NCBI GenBank assembly: GCA_016710785.1
Contig: JADJUE010000001.1
Coordinates: 1-64,000, forward strand
DNA length: 64,000 bases
Reading direction: 5' to 3'
Source: Candidatus Epilinea brevis
Lineage (GTDB): Bacteria; Chloroflexota; Anaerolineae; Epilineales; Epilineaceae
Part shown: one piece after another, positions 27,013 to 38,085 of the stretch
Layout of the letters: every line of letters starts with the position of its first letter
Numbering within the stretch: position 1 is the first letter of the stretch
Notes under the pieces: model-generated
Seen by the model: only the letters and a program-made list of their open reading frames with translations
Told to the model about the DNA's origin: nothing
The model's database searches: none
Translations under genes and position numbers: made by a program

Positions 27013-28830
27013 TCACCGGCCGCCCCAGAAGACGGCCGGTGGGCAGGGCAGGAGGGTGGTGAGGTCAGTATAGATGCGCGCGAGAGAACCACTGTCAGGC
27101 GCGTTGAAGTAGCGGTCGGGGTTGAGGGCCATGGCCGCGAGGGTGGCGGCATCATGTTGAGGCCCCAGGCCGACGACGTAGAGCTCGATGCCGAGCGCAC
27201 GCGCGTCGCGCGACGCGGCGACGGCCGCCGCCGCGTCGACCCGGCCGTCGGACAGGATGACCATGGCGGGGATGCGACCCTTACGAGACGTGCCGGACAG
27301 GACGTCGGCGGCGCGGCGGATGCCCAGGTCCACTCGGCTGCCGCTGGCGGCCGTGATACCCTCGATGGCGATACGCAGGACCGACGCGCTGGAGCTGAGG
27401 GGCTCGACGAGCTGGGCCCGCGTGTTGAAGGAGACGATGGCCACCCGGTCCCCCGCGGCGACCGGCGGCGCGGTCAGGCGCAGGGGAGCGATGAACCGAC
27501 GGGCCGCTTCCTTGGCGTCGGCCAGCTTGGTCTTGCCGGCCGGGCCGCTGTCCAGCATGCTGAGCGACGCGTCCAGCACCAGGACCACGTCGATGAAGAG
27601 ATCAGGGGGCGGACAGGACTCGCGGATGAGGACCGGCAGGAACAGACGCGCCGCGGTGGGCGGGCTGCTCGTGGCGGTAGCCGCGGTGGGCGCTGCTGTC
27701 GGCGGCTCGACGGTGGTGGAGGACGGCGAGGCGGTGGCTGACGGAGATGGGGAGGACGTCGGGGTGGGAGTAGCTGACGGGGATGGGGAAGCGGTCGGGG
27801 TGCGGGTGGGGCTTGGAAGCACGGCGTCGCTACAGGCCTCGCCCTGGATCACGGTGACGCTATTGCCTTGGGTGTTGGCCACGTAGACCTTGCCGCTGGA
27901 CGTATCGGCGGCGATGCCCGCCGGCTCGGCGCCGACCGGCAGGGTGCCCAGCACGCGCCCGCCGACCATGTCGACCACCGTCACCCGGTTGTCGGCGGGA
28001 TGGGTGGTGTACAGGCAGCCGCGCGCCGCGTCGATGGCCAGCAGCAGCGGCCGGTGACCCAAGGGGATGCTGCCGACGACCCGCCCGGCGATGCCGTCCA
28101 CCACCCAGACGCGAGGGGCGCGGAAGTCGGCCAGGTACACCCGGTGGGTGAGCGGGTCGATGGCCGGATGGCCGGTGGCGGGCAGGTCGGCCAGCCAGCT
28201 CTCGGTGGCCAGGTCGATGACCGTCAGCACATCCGGGTCGCTGCGCGAGACATAGGCCCGCTCCAGCGCGGCGTCGATGGCGACGGTATGGTTGAAGGCG
28301 CCCGTGTCGATATCGCTCAGCACCCTCCGCCGCTCGAGGTCGATGACCGATAGGGTATGGCCGCCGCGGGTGACGTAGGCGCGTTTGCGTCCGGGATGCA
28401 CCCCCACCCCTTCCGGCGCCCCGTCCAGGCCGGCAACCGTGTCGGCCAGTCCGCCGCTGACGGCGTCGATGATGGCCAAGGTCCCGTCGCCGTTGTTGGT
28501 GATGTAGACCCGGTGGCCGACGTCGTCCACGGCGACGTGGAAGAAGGGACGGCGGCCCACGGGAATGGTGTCCAGCACCGTGTCGCCGGTCCCGTCGAGC
28601 ATCGATACCGAGTCGTCCTGCGAGTTGGTGACGAAGACCCGCCGCAGGCCGCTGTCCACGCCCACTCCCAGAGGCGCCCTGCCGACCGGGACGGTGGCGA
28701 TCACCCGAGCCCCCGACTGGGCGAACGCGCTGCGCGCGTCCAGGACGGCCGGTCCGGCGATCGCGACGGCCAGGGCGACCAGGTGGACGACAGGTCGCAA
28801 CGGGCGGATCAAGCGCTTGGACTGGGGCAT
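27013..28830 (-). CDS. YVTN beta-propeller protein with Pro/Thr stalk and VWA domain
   Basis: 605 residues. Signal peptide (HLVALAVAIAGPAVL), then about seven YVTN-type blades of about 42 residues (VPVGRAPLGVGVDSGLRRVF, RVYITNNGDGTLAIID, KRAYVTRGGHTLSVID, KVYVANTQGNSVTVIQ) to about residue 335. A P/S/T/A stalk follows (about 345-405), then the motif ARLFLPVLIRESCPPP and a von Willebrand A domain with the MIDAS motif LDASLSMLDSG and MVILSDGRVDAA. A surface ligand- or cation-binding role is likely. ATG 28830 has AGGAGG at the right distance; the longer frame adds unlike residues. Confidence 0.85.
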   Translation of the reverse strand: MPQSKRLIRPLRPVVHLVALAVAIAGPAVLDARSAFAQSGARVIATVPVGRAPLGVGVDSGLRRVFVTNSQDDSVSMLDGTGDTVLDTIPVGRRPFFHVAVDDVGHRVYITNNGDGTLAIIDAVSGGLADTVAGLDGAPEGVGVHPGRKRAYVTRGGHTLSVIDLERRRVLSDIDTGAFNHTVAIDAALERAYVSRSDPDVLTVIDLATESWLADLPATGHPAIDPLTHRVYLADFRAPRVWVVDGIAGRVVGSIPLGHRPLLLAIDAARGCLYTTHPADNRVTVVDMVGGRVLGTLPVGAEPAGIAADTSSGKVYVANTQGNSVTVIQGEACSDAVLPSPTRTPTASPSPSATPTPTSSPSPSATASPSSTTVEPPTAAPTAATATSSPPTAARLFLPVLIRESCPPPDLFIDVVLVLDASLSMLDSGPAGKTKLADAKEAARRFIAPLRLTAPPVAAGDRVAIVSFNTRAQLVEPLSSSASVLRIAIEGITAASGSRVDLGIRRAADVLSGTSRKGRIPAMVILSDGRVDAAAAVAASRDARALGIELYVVGLGPQHDAATLAAMALNPDRYFNAPDSGSLARIYTDLTTLLPCPPAVFWGGR

Positions 28831-28933
28831 CGTCAGCCTCCTTGGGAGAGGTTCTGCTCGCGCATTGACGCGGTCGCAGGGCGATTCGGACCGCGATCGC
28901 CCCATGGCTGACCTCAGCGCTCTCGCTTCGGTA

Positions 28934-30388
28934 TCAGCGGCAGCCCACCCGCCACAGCGGCGTGTTCCAGAGCGGGTGGTAGGGCAGGTCCGCGTTCTGC
29001 AAGGCCAGGCAGGCGCGCGGCGGGTTGGCCGGGCTAGGGGGCTTGTTGGGGTCCAGCGGACGCATCCAGCCCTCGTAGCGCCCGGGGTTGGCCACCGCGT
29101 CGTTGATCACCGCCGGTGGAACCCGTTCGCGAACGGTGCGACAGATGCACGCAGAGACCGGGGCCGGCGTTGATGACGGCGGCGTCGTCGGCGTCAGGAC
29201 CGGGGTGAGGGTGGGGCTGGGTGCGATCGTCTGGCTGGGCGTCGCGGTCGCGGTCGTGGTGGGGCGAGTCGTAGCGCTGGCGGTCGGGCTCGGCGTGGCG
29301 CTGGCGGTCGGGCTGGGCGTGGCGCTGGGCAGCGCAGTCGCCGTCGGCGTCGGCGCCGTGGCCGGTTGGTCGCAACGCGCGCCCTTGATGACGGTGACGG
29401 TATTGCTGGCTTCGTTGGCCACGAAGACGCGGCCGGTGACAGGGTCGACGCCCACGCCACCGGGCGTCCGGCCGACCGTCAACTGGCCCAGCTCGCGGCG
29501 GTTGACGATGTCGACCACCGTGAGCCGGCCGGCGCTGGGATTGGTGGCGTAGAGGCAGCCCCTCGTGGTGTCGATGGCGGCCAGCAGCGGGGCGTAGGTG
29601 ATCGGCAGCTGGTCGAGCACGGCGTTGCTGCGTCCGTCGACACGCCAGAGCCGCGGGCTGCGGAAGTCCGCCAGCCACACCTGCTCGGTGCCGGGATCCA
29701 GCGCCGGATGGCCGGTGGCGGCGATGTCGCCGACGAGGGCCAGGCTGTTGGTGTCGAACACCGACAGGACGTCCGGTGCGGTGCGCGATACATAGATGCG
29801 TCCCAGGCTGGGGCTCACGACCGCGCTGTGGTTGAAGGCGCCCGTGTTGACCGTGCGCAGGACCTGTTGGGTGGCGCCATCGACCACCGACATCAAGCTG
29901 CCTGCCCGGGTGACATAGACGAGGTTGCGGCCGTCATCCGCGCCCACGCCTTCCGGCGCGCCGGTCAAGCCGCCGACCGTGGCCACCACGGCATCGGTGG
30001 CCCCGTCGATGACCGACAATGTTCCCGAGCCGTTGTTGGCCACATAGATCCGGTTGCGAGCGGGCATGACCCCGATCCAGTACCAGGGTGTGTTGCCCAC
30101 CGCCAGGGTCTTGACCACTTTGAGGGTCACGCCGTCGATGACCGAGACCGAGTTGCCGGTGGCGTTGGTCACATAGACCTTGTGCGTGACCGGGTTCACC
30201 CCGATGCCCACCGGCCGGGCTCCGACATCGATGGTCGCCTCGACGGTCTGCGGCAGAGGCGGCGTCTGGGCGTTCGGCCGCGCCGCGACGTCCGCGGCGG
30301 CCCCTCCGATGGCCGCGACCAGGCCGGCCACGACCATGATCCCGCGGCCCCGACGCCGCCGCACTGTGCGACTTCCGCATCCGTTCAT
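28934..30388 (-). CDS. YVTN beta-propeller surface protein with Ser/Thr/Pro stalk
   Basis: 484 residues. Signal peptide (GIMVVAGLVAAIGGAAADVAA), seven YVTN blades (KVYVTNATGNSVSVIDG, RIYVANNGSGTLSVIDG, LVYVTRAGSLMSVVDG, RVFVANEASNTVTVIKG), a PTATPSATPSP-type stalk, then a C-terminal domain with four Cys (ACICRTVRERVPP, VINDAVANPGRYEGWMRPLD, PRACLALQ, WRVGC). Blade sequences closely parallel those of the YVTN/VWA gene 103 bases downstream, so the two arose by duplication and then took different C-terminal modules. ATG 30388 has GGAGG upstream. Confidence 0.85.
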   Translation of the reverse strand: MNGCGSRTVRRRRGRGIMVVAGLVAAIGGAAADVAARPNAQTPPLPQTVEATIDVGARPVGIGVNPVTHKVYVTNATGNSVSVIDGVTLKVVKTLAVGNTPWYWIGVMPARNRIYVANNGSGTLSVIDGATDAVVATVGGLTGAPEGVGADDGRNLVYVTRAGSLMSVVDGATQQVLRTVNTGAFNHSAVVSPSLGRIYVSRTAPDVLSVFDTNSLALVGDIAATGHPALDPGTEQVWLADFRSPRLWRVDGRSNAVLDQLPITYAPLLAAIDTTRGCLYATNPSAGRLTVVDIVNRRELGQLTVGRTPGGVGVDPVTGRVFVANEASNTVTVIKGARCDQPATAPTPTATALPSATPSPTASATPSPTASATTRPTTTATATPSQTIAPSPTLTPVLTPTTPPSSTPAPVSACICRTVRERVPPAVINDAVANPGRYEGWMRPLDPNKPPSPANPPRACLALQNADLPYHPLWNTPLWRVGCR

Positions 30389-30459
30389 GATGCCCTCCTC
30401 GCCCGCAAGGGGCTCAAGACACAGCGTACGCCAGCTGAACACCTGGACTGTCCCAGTAT

Positions 30460-32535
30460 CTACGGGGCTCCAGGCCGCCCCGTTCCCGCCAGGGTGATGT
30501 CGCCCGCCGGGAGATAGCTGCTCAAGAACACATCCGGGGTGCGCGCCACACCGCCCACCGTCACGGCTCGCTCCACCAGCACCGTCGCGCCTTCGCGCGC
30601 CCAGCCCACCTGCAGCGAGGTGCCGATCGGCACGCGATCGTCCCGGTAGGCCAGGGCTCGGCCGGCAGGCAGGAGATCCCGCACCACTGGGCCGCGGATG
30701 CCGACCGAGCGGGCGCCGCTCTCGTCGCGCGGGGCCTCGCTGACCAGCGGACTGGCGTCGGCGTCGGCCGAGTCCGTAGAATCCCGCGTCACCAGCCCCG
30801 GATCCTCGCGCTGGAAGGCGGCCTCGCTGCCGTAGACCGTGCCGACGAGCAGCTGCCGCTCCGTATCCAGACGGAAGGTCATGATCAGCGGTTGCATGCT
30901 GTCGTTCGTGAAACGCAGATCGCGCGCCTCGCCGGCCGGGCCGCGGCCCACCGCCGCGTCGAAGCCCACCGGCGGCTCCAACCAGCCAATGCGCCAAGGC
31001 GGAGCGCGACGTTCCACGATGGGCAGGCCCAGCCAGAAGGCCAGCCGAAAGGCCAGGCTGCTGACCAGTTCCACACCCCCCAGCACCGGGCCGTCCGCCG
31101 CCCAGGCCTGCTCGCCCGAACCGCCGGCGGCGGCCAATGCCTGCGCCGGCGGCAGCGCCCGGGGGTCGAAGCCGGCGGCGGCGTCCACCGGGCCCAAGGC
31201 ATCCAGAAAGGAGAAGGTCTGGCCGGGCATGACCAGGCTACCGGACACCCTCCCGATCGCCGCCAGGACATTGGCCACCCGCTCGGGCGCTGCTCCGGTC
31301 GTGCTCACGGCCATCTGCCGCACCTGGAAGACGCTGCGATTGAGCTGCGATGCCAGACCGTCGTCGCCCTGGGTAGGCGTCACGATGAGGGCCAGCTCGC
31401 CCTGTCCCTGCTCGGTATAGGCCGCCTGGATCGCCCGTTCCACAGACCCCTCGCGGTCCAAGGCCAGGCCGCCCTTGCCGGCTTCCTTGAGCGCCAGCAG
31501 GCCGGTCTCGGCATCCATGTCATAGCGCGGCTCGCGCACGGGGCTGGCCACTTGCAGGGCCAAGGCGTCCACCCAAGCCTGAATGGCGTCGCGATCCACC
31601 ACCACCGCGGGGGCGAGGAAACCGGACTCGTTCTTCACGTCCTCGATCATGAACCAGGTCTTGAGCGTGTCGGTGGGAACCGTGAAGCGATGCCCGTTGC
31701 GGTCGGTCAGCTCGACCGGCCCGTCGAAGAGCACGCGGGCCGCCTGCGCAACACTCTCCACGTCGCTGACCGCCGCGCCCGTCGGCGTGGTCGCCAGGTC
31801 CAGACGCCCGCCGATGGGTCGGCGGGCGAAGGCGCGTAGCGCCTCCAAGGTGGCGGGCAGATCCAAGGCACGGCCCGGGGCCGGCGGGACGGTGCGCACC
31901 TTGCCATCCTTGCGTTCGATGCGGGCGTCGCGCGGCGGCACAGCCATCTCCGGCGCCAGAGCCTCCAGGGCCGCCCGCGCCTTGTCCAGATCCACGGCGA
32001 TCGGCGTAGGCAGATCCACGCCTTCCCAACGCAGACGCAGGGGCACGATGCCCCGCGCCAGGAAGCCCAGTCCTTCGTCTCGACCGGCGCCCATGGCCAG
32101 ATCCACGGCCAACTGCGGGTCCAGGGTCAGACCCAGGTCCGCCGAGCTTCTTTGCCAGCTGCGTTGATCGGCCACGTTCAAGGGATCGCCCTCGTCGAAG
32201 AGCTCCAGGCTGCCCTGATAGATGCTCAGGTTCTTCAGCAAGGCCGCACGGGCTTCCTCCGGCGGCAGTCCCCCCAGATCCACGCCGGCCACCCGCACCC
32301 CCGGCAGCACGAGTCCTTGGTAATGGCGCAGGTACCAGCGCGGCAGGAGGAAGCCGCCGAAGACCAGAAGCAGGACCAGCCCCATGAGCACCAGCGGGCC
32401 GTGGGCATGGATCCAGGCTCCGGTCGCGGACAGCCGAGGCAGCGGCCCACCGGGCGGCGGGGACGCCGACGCCGGACGCCGCCCCATGAGGCGGCTGGGG
32501 CGCAGCGGGCGCGGCGCGTCGGGGTTCTGGGACAT
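30460..32535 (-). CDS. VanW-family membrane-anchored protein
   Basis: 691 residues. One N-terminal membrane segment (VLMGLVLLLVFGGFLL, about 50-66), then two PG-binding-4-like domains (LPGVRVAGVDLGGLPPEEAR; later LKTWFMI, VVDRDAIQAWVDALA), then the VanW domain from about 410: RVANVLAAIGRVSGSLVMPG, TFSFLDALGP, FRLAFWLGLPIVERRAPPWR, IGWLEPPVGFDAAV. The usual VanW core G-G-x-C-Q-V-S-T is here G-G-V-E-L-V-S-S, so the conserved Cys is missing. A C-terminal part (LVERAVTVGGVARTPDVFLSSY) resembles a G5-like strand pattern. First gene of vanW-YVTN-YVTN/VWA. Its start region overlaps the divergent promoter. Confidence 0.85.
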   Translation of the reverse strand: MSQNPDAPRPLRPSRLMGRRPASASPPPGGPLPRLSATGAWIHAHGPLVLMGLVLLLVFGGFLLPRWYLRHYQGLVLPGVRVAGVDLGGLPPEEARAALLKNLSIYQGSLELFDEGDPLNVADQRSWQRSSADLGLTLDPQLAVDLAMGAGRDEGLGFLARGIVPLRLRWEGVDLPTPIAVDLDKARAALEALAPEMAVPPRDARIERKDGKVRTVPPAPGRALDLPATLEALRAFARRPIGGRLDLATTPTGAAVSDVESVAQAARVLFDGPVELTDRNGHRFTVPTDTLKTWFMIEDVKNESGFLAPAVVVDRDAIQAWVDALALQVASPVREPRYDMDAETGLLALKEAGKGGLALDREGSVERAIQAAYTEQGQGELALIVTPTQGDDGLASQLNRSVFQVRQMAVSTTGAAPERVANVLAAIGRVSGSLVMPGQTFSFLDALGPVDAAAGFDPRALPPAQALAAAGGSGEQAWAADGPVLGGVELVSSLAFRLAFWLGLPIVERRAPPWRIGWLEPPVGFDAAVGRGPAGEARDLRFTNDSMQPLIMTFRLDTERQLLVGTVYGSEAAFQREDPGLVTRDSTDSADADASPLVSEAPRDESGARSVGIRGPVVRDLLPAGRALAYRDDRVPIGTSLQVGWAREGATVLVERAVTVGGVARTPDVFLSSYLPAGDITLAGTGRPGAP

Positions 32536-32537
32536 GG

Positions 32538-32566
32538 TTGACCCTCCTGGGTGGGGGCATTATGAT
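32538..32566 (+). promoter_or_regulatory. Near-consensus promoter of the acyl-CoA dehydrogenase operon
   Basis: TTGACC (32538-32543), 17-base spacer, TATGAT (32561-32566), 90 bases before ATG 32657. On the other strand the -35 and spacer coincide with the ribosome site and leader of vanW, whose ATG is at 32535. Confidence 0.65.
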
Positions 32567-32656
32567 ACGGCAAGCGGGCGGCCTGCGGCAGTTTGGCCGG
32601 CGCCTCGCAGCCGGTCTCCCCGTTACCAGTCTCCCAGCCCACGAAGGGAAACCCGC

Positions 32657-33805
<1,149 letters not shown>

Positions 33806-33806
33806 C

Positions 33807-35366
<1,560 letters not shown>

Positions 35367-35387
35367 GCGGGGCTGATGGGCCCCCGC
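35367..35387 (+). terminator. Weak hairpin after the carboxyltransferase gene
   Basis: GCGGGG (35367-35372) pairs with CCCCGC (35382-35387) right after the stop codon. No T-run follows; the next promoter's -10 begins 16 bases on. Confidence 0.3.
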
Positions 35388-35402
35388 GCTGACGACAAGG
35401 TG

Positions 35403-35408
35403 TATAAT
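35403..35408 (+). promoter_or_regulatory. Consensus -10 element of the Phd/VapC pair
   Basis: TATAAT at 35403-35408, preceded by GTG but without a good -35. The following leader carries GGAGGTGAT before ATG 35457, a near-perfect complement to the 16S rRNA end and the strongest ribosome site in the window. Confidence 0.45.
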
Positions 35409-35456
35409 GTTTGCAACCCTTGCGAGCTTGGCAAGGCAGAGTCATGGAGGTGATGC

Positions 35457-35747
35457 ATGGAGCATACCATCGGCACAACGGAGTTGCGTCGACGTTTGAC
35501 CGATGTCTTGAACGCCGTACGCGAGCAACATGCAACCTACGTCGTCGAGACATTCGATCGACCACTCGCAGTGTTGATCAACGTGGAGGAGTATCAGCAG
35601 TTCCAGCGCATTCGCGATCGACACCAGGCGCCCCGTTCGGTGGAGGAGGTCCAAGCATTCGTCGATGCCCTGTACGGCGACAAGAAACCCGGCAACGTGG
35701 TTGAAGACCTCATTGCTGATCGACGCCGCGAGAATGCCACGTCGTGA
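35457..35747 (+). CDS. Phd/YefM-type antitoxin
   Basis: 96 residues. MEHTIGTTELRRRLTDVLNA is the usual Phd/YefM N-terminus, followed by YVVETFDRPLAVLINVEEYQ and an Arg- and Asp-rich tail. It binds DNA as a dimer and wraps its C-terminus over the toxin. Its stop overlaps the toxin GTG (GTGA), the usual antitoxin-first arrangement. The very strong ribosome site suits an antitoxin that must be made in excess. Confidence 0.85.
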   Translation: MEHTIGTTELRRRLTDVLNAVREQHATYVVETFDRPLAVLINVEEYQQFQRIRDRHQAPRSVEEVQAFVDALYGDKKPGNVVEDLIADRRRENATS

Positions 35748-36121
35748 TCGTGCTGGATGCTTCGGCGCTGTTGGCGCTCTTGTATCGCGAGCCCGGCCAC
35801 GAAGCGGTGGCGGCAGTCGTCACCTCAAGCTGCATGTCAACGGTCAACCTGGCCGAAGTGCTGGGTCGCTTTGCTCGCGACGGCCACGAGCCGCACCCGA
35901 TCCTTGATCACATCGTAAGCATGGGTATCGAAATCGTGTCGTTCGAGGCTCCCGATACCGCCCTCGTCGCCTCCCTAGAGCCGTCGACTCGGTCGCTCGG
36001 CCTGTCGCTCGGCGATCGCGCCTGCCTTGCACTGGGAGTGCAGCGCGACATCCCGGTATTGACCGCCGATCGGGCGTGGTCGCAGATCGCCCTGAGAGTT
36101 GTCGTCAACGTGATCCGCTGA
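35744..36121 (+). CDS. vapC: PIN-domain ribonuclease toxin (VapC family)
   Basis: 125 residues from a GTG start. PIN residues: Asp in IVLDASALLALLYREPG (about 4), Glu in TVNLAEVLGRFA (about 37), Asp in GLSLGDRACLALG (about 92) and Asp in VLTADRAWSQI (about 110). Pairs with the Phd/YefM antitoxin upstream. Third PIN-type pair in the window; the three toxins are only distantly alike. Confidence 0.87.
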   Translation: MIVLDASALLALLYREPGHEAVAAVVTSSCMSTVNLAEVLGRFARDGHEPHPILDHIVSMGIEIVSFEAPDTALVASLEPSTRSLGLSLGDRACLALGVQRDIPVLTADRAWSQIALRVVVNVIR

Positions 36122-36150
36122 CGGGACATTCATCGTGTCCACCTCAAGCC

Positions 36151-37086
36151 TCACCAAACCACCACCGCCCCCACTGTCACCGCGCTGCCCACCACCAGGC
36201 CGATGCTCCAAAACGCCAGCCGGTCCCAACGTCGCGGGTCCTGGCCGGCGCCGTGGAGGAGTTCCCGGATCTGCCAGGCCGCCAAGGGTGACCAGGCCAG
36301 ATAGGCCAGGCTGTGGCCCCACGGGAGGCCTGTCGCGGCCAGGGGCGGCAGCAGGAGATAGGCGGCGAGGTAGGACAGTGCCGCCGCGGTGGTGGCGCGG
36401 CGCGGACCGATCCGCACCGCCATCGTGCGCTTGCCCGCAGCGCCATCGCTCTGCATGTCGGGAAGGCTCACGTTGATGAGCATCGCCAGCTGCAGCGCAG
36501 CCATCGGCAGGAGGGCCAGGACCGTAGAGGCGTAGCGGGTCCCACCCTGAAGGTGGTAGCCGATCAGCGGGGTGAGGATCGCCAACAGGCCGGCGCCGGC
36601 GACCTCGCCGAACCCGGTGGCATGCAGCCTCAGTGGGGGGCTGCTGTAGCTCCAGGCGACGCCGATGGCCATACCGAGCAGCAATGCCGTCAGCGCGCCC
36701 GGCCGGATGACCAGCGCGAGCCAGGCGGCGGAGAGCAGGGCCGCAACGCCAGCACAGCAGGCTGCGATAAGCGCCCAACGCGCCGGCAGCAGTCCCGCCG
36801 GCAGCACCCCGCTGCCCCCGGACCACTGCGGACGGTAAGGATGCAGTTGGTCGGCCACGAGATCGAAGTAATCGTTGCTGAAATGGGTCAGCAGCTGGCC
36901 CAGCGTGACCACCAGCTGCCCCCACAGCAGCGACTGAGCGTCAAGCGGCCGACCTTCGCCTCGCGCGAGCGCCACACCCAGGCCATGGAGGACCACGCCG
37001 CCGACGAGGAAGTGCGGCCGCGCCAGGCGAATCAGCGCACGGAGTCGGCTGACCGCGGGACGCCGGCCGTCGTTCATGGTCGCCAA
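36151..37086 (-). CDS. UbiA-family prenyltransferase (MenA-like)
   Basis: 311 residues, about eight membrane segments. First Asp motif in LLTHFSNDYFDLVAD (NDxxD, about 69-73), second in INVSLPDMQSDGAAGKRTMA (DxxxD, about 192-196); these bind Mg2+ and the prenyl diphosphate. YGHQLQGG-like and SSPPLRLH loops fit the family. The order of motifs is closest to 1,4-dihydroxy-2-naphthoate prenyltransferases, but the aromatic acceptor cannot be named from sequence. Its start overlaps the previous UbiA gene by 13 bases. It ends the long minus-strand surface-protein unit. Confidence 0.85.
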   Translation of the reverse strand: MATMNDGRRPAVSRLRALIRLARPHFLVGGVVLHGLGVALARGEGRPLDAQSLLWGQLVVTLGQLLTHFSNDYFDLVADQLHPYRPQWSGGSGVLPAGLLPARWALIAACCAGVAALLSAAWLALVIRPGALTALLLGMAIGVAWSYSSPPLRLHATGFGEVAGAGLLAILTPLIGYHLQGGTRYASTVLALLPMAALQLAMLINVSLPDMQSDGAAGKRTMAVRIGPRRATTAAALSYLAAYLLLPPLAATGLPWGHSLAYLAWSPLAAWQIRELLHGAGQDPRRWDRLAFWSIGLVVGSAVTVGAVVVW

Positions 37087-38063
37087 CGCCCCAAGGCGAC
37101 TACCAGGGGCACGAGGACGTACTCGGCATGGAAGAGCCGCCAGAGGAGCCGGTAATGGGCCTGGATGCCGGCGCGGTCATCGGCCTGCAACCCGGAGGCG
37201 CTGCGGATGAGGATGCCCCCCAGGAACAGTTGGGCAAGCACCAGGGCCATGGCGGCCAGGGGCGGTAGGATCGCGGTACCGAGCAGCGCAGTCGCCAGGT
37301 TGGCCGCCGTCCACAGCGCCGTGCTCACCCGCAATGCCCAATCCGGTCCCCAGCGCACCGCCAGGTTGCCGATGGCATGCGTGCGATCGCCTTCGATATC
37401 GGGCAGGTCCTTGGCGATGCCGATGCCCAGAGCACCGAGACTCATGAAGAGGGTCAGCAACCAGACGCCGGGCGGCAGGCCGCGGTCACCCCCTGCGCTG
37501 CCGAAGCGCGTGATCGCGAGCAGATGGGCGCCGAGCCCCAGGTTGACCAGCGGCCCACGAACCAGCGAGATGCAGAGTGGCGCCCAGATGAAGGAGCGCT
37601 TGAGCCGGAGAGGTGGCAACGAGTAGACCGTCCCGACAAACATGCTTATGGACAACGTTGCCAGCAGCCAGACGCCAAGAACGACGCCAAGCCCGAGGGC
37701 GAGCACCGCGGACAAGGCCACCACTCGCAAGGCCTCTTGGCGGCTCATCGCCCCGGAGGCCAAAGGTAGGTCGGGCTTGTTGATCCGATCCAGGGCGATG
37801 TCGGTGAGCTGGTTCAATCCCACGATGTAGACGTTGGCCGCCAAGGCCGCCAACCATGTGGCCGCAAAGAGCACCAGGGAGTGGAAGCTGATGGAAATGG
37901 GAGCGGGCTGGAGGAGGACGGCAATGACGACGAGGCCGAGCAGGCTCAGGCTGGTCCCGATGACCGTGTGGGGTCGGCTGAAGGCCCAGATCGTCTGCCA
38001 GCGGCGAGCGAGATCTGGCCGGGGCTCCCCATCACCCAGGAGCGGGAGTTCAGCCGGTTCCAC
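37074..38063 (-). CDS. UbiA-family prenyltransferase (homogentisate phytyltransferase-like)
   Basis: 329 residues, about nine membrane segments, GTG start at 38063. First motif VGLNQLTDIALDRINKPDLP with LASGAMS directly after, second motif GIAKDLPDIEGDRTHAIGNL. The NKP-LPLASG extension and KD-PDIEGD are the hallmarks of homogentisate phytyl/geranylgeranyl transferases of plants and cyanobacteria (tocopherol, plastoquinone), also found in uncharacterised bacterial relatives. Acceptor uncertain. GGGAG lies just before the start. It overlaps the second UbiA gene, so both should act together. Confidence 0.82.
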   Translation of the reverse strand: MEPAELPLLGDGEPRPDLARRWQTIWAFSRPHTVIGTSLSLLGLVVIAVLLQPAPISISFHSLVLFAATWLAALAANVYIVGLNQLTDIALDRINKPDLPLASGAMSRQEALRVVALSAVLALGLGVVLGVWLLATLSISMFVGTVYSLPPLRLKRSFIWAPLCISLVRGPLVNLGLGAHLLAITRFGSAGGDRGLPPGVWLLTLFMSLGALGIGIAKDLPDIEGDRTHAIGNLAVRWGPDWALRVSTALWTAANLATALLGTAILPPLAAMALVLAQLFLGGILIRSASGLQADDRAGIQAHYRLLWRLFHAEYVLVPLVVALGRWRP

Positions 38064-38085
38064 TCCCTGGCCCTGACCCCGCTCC

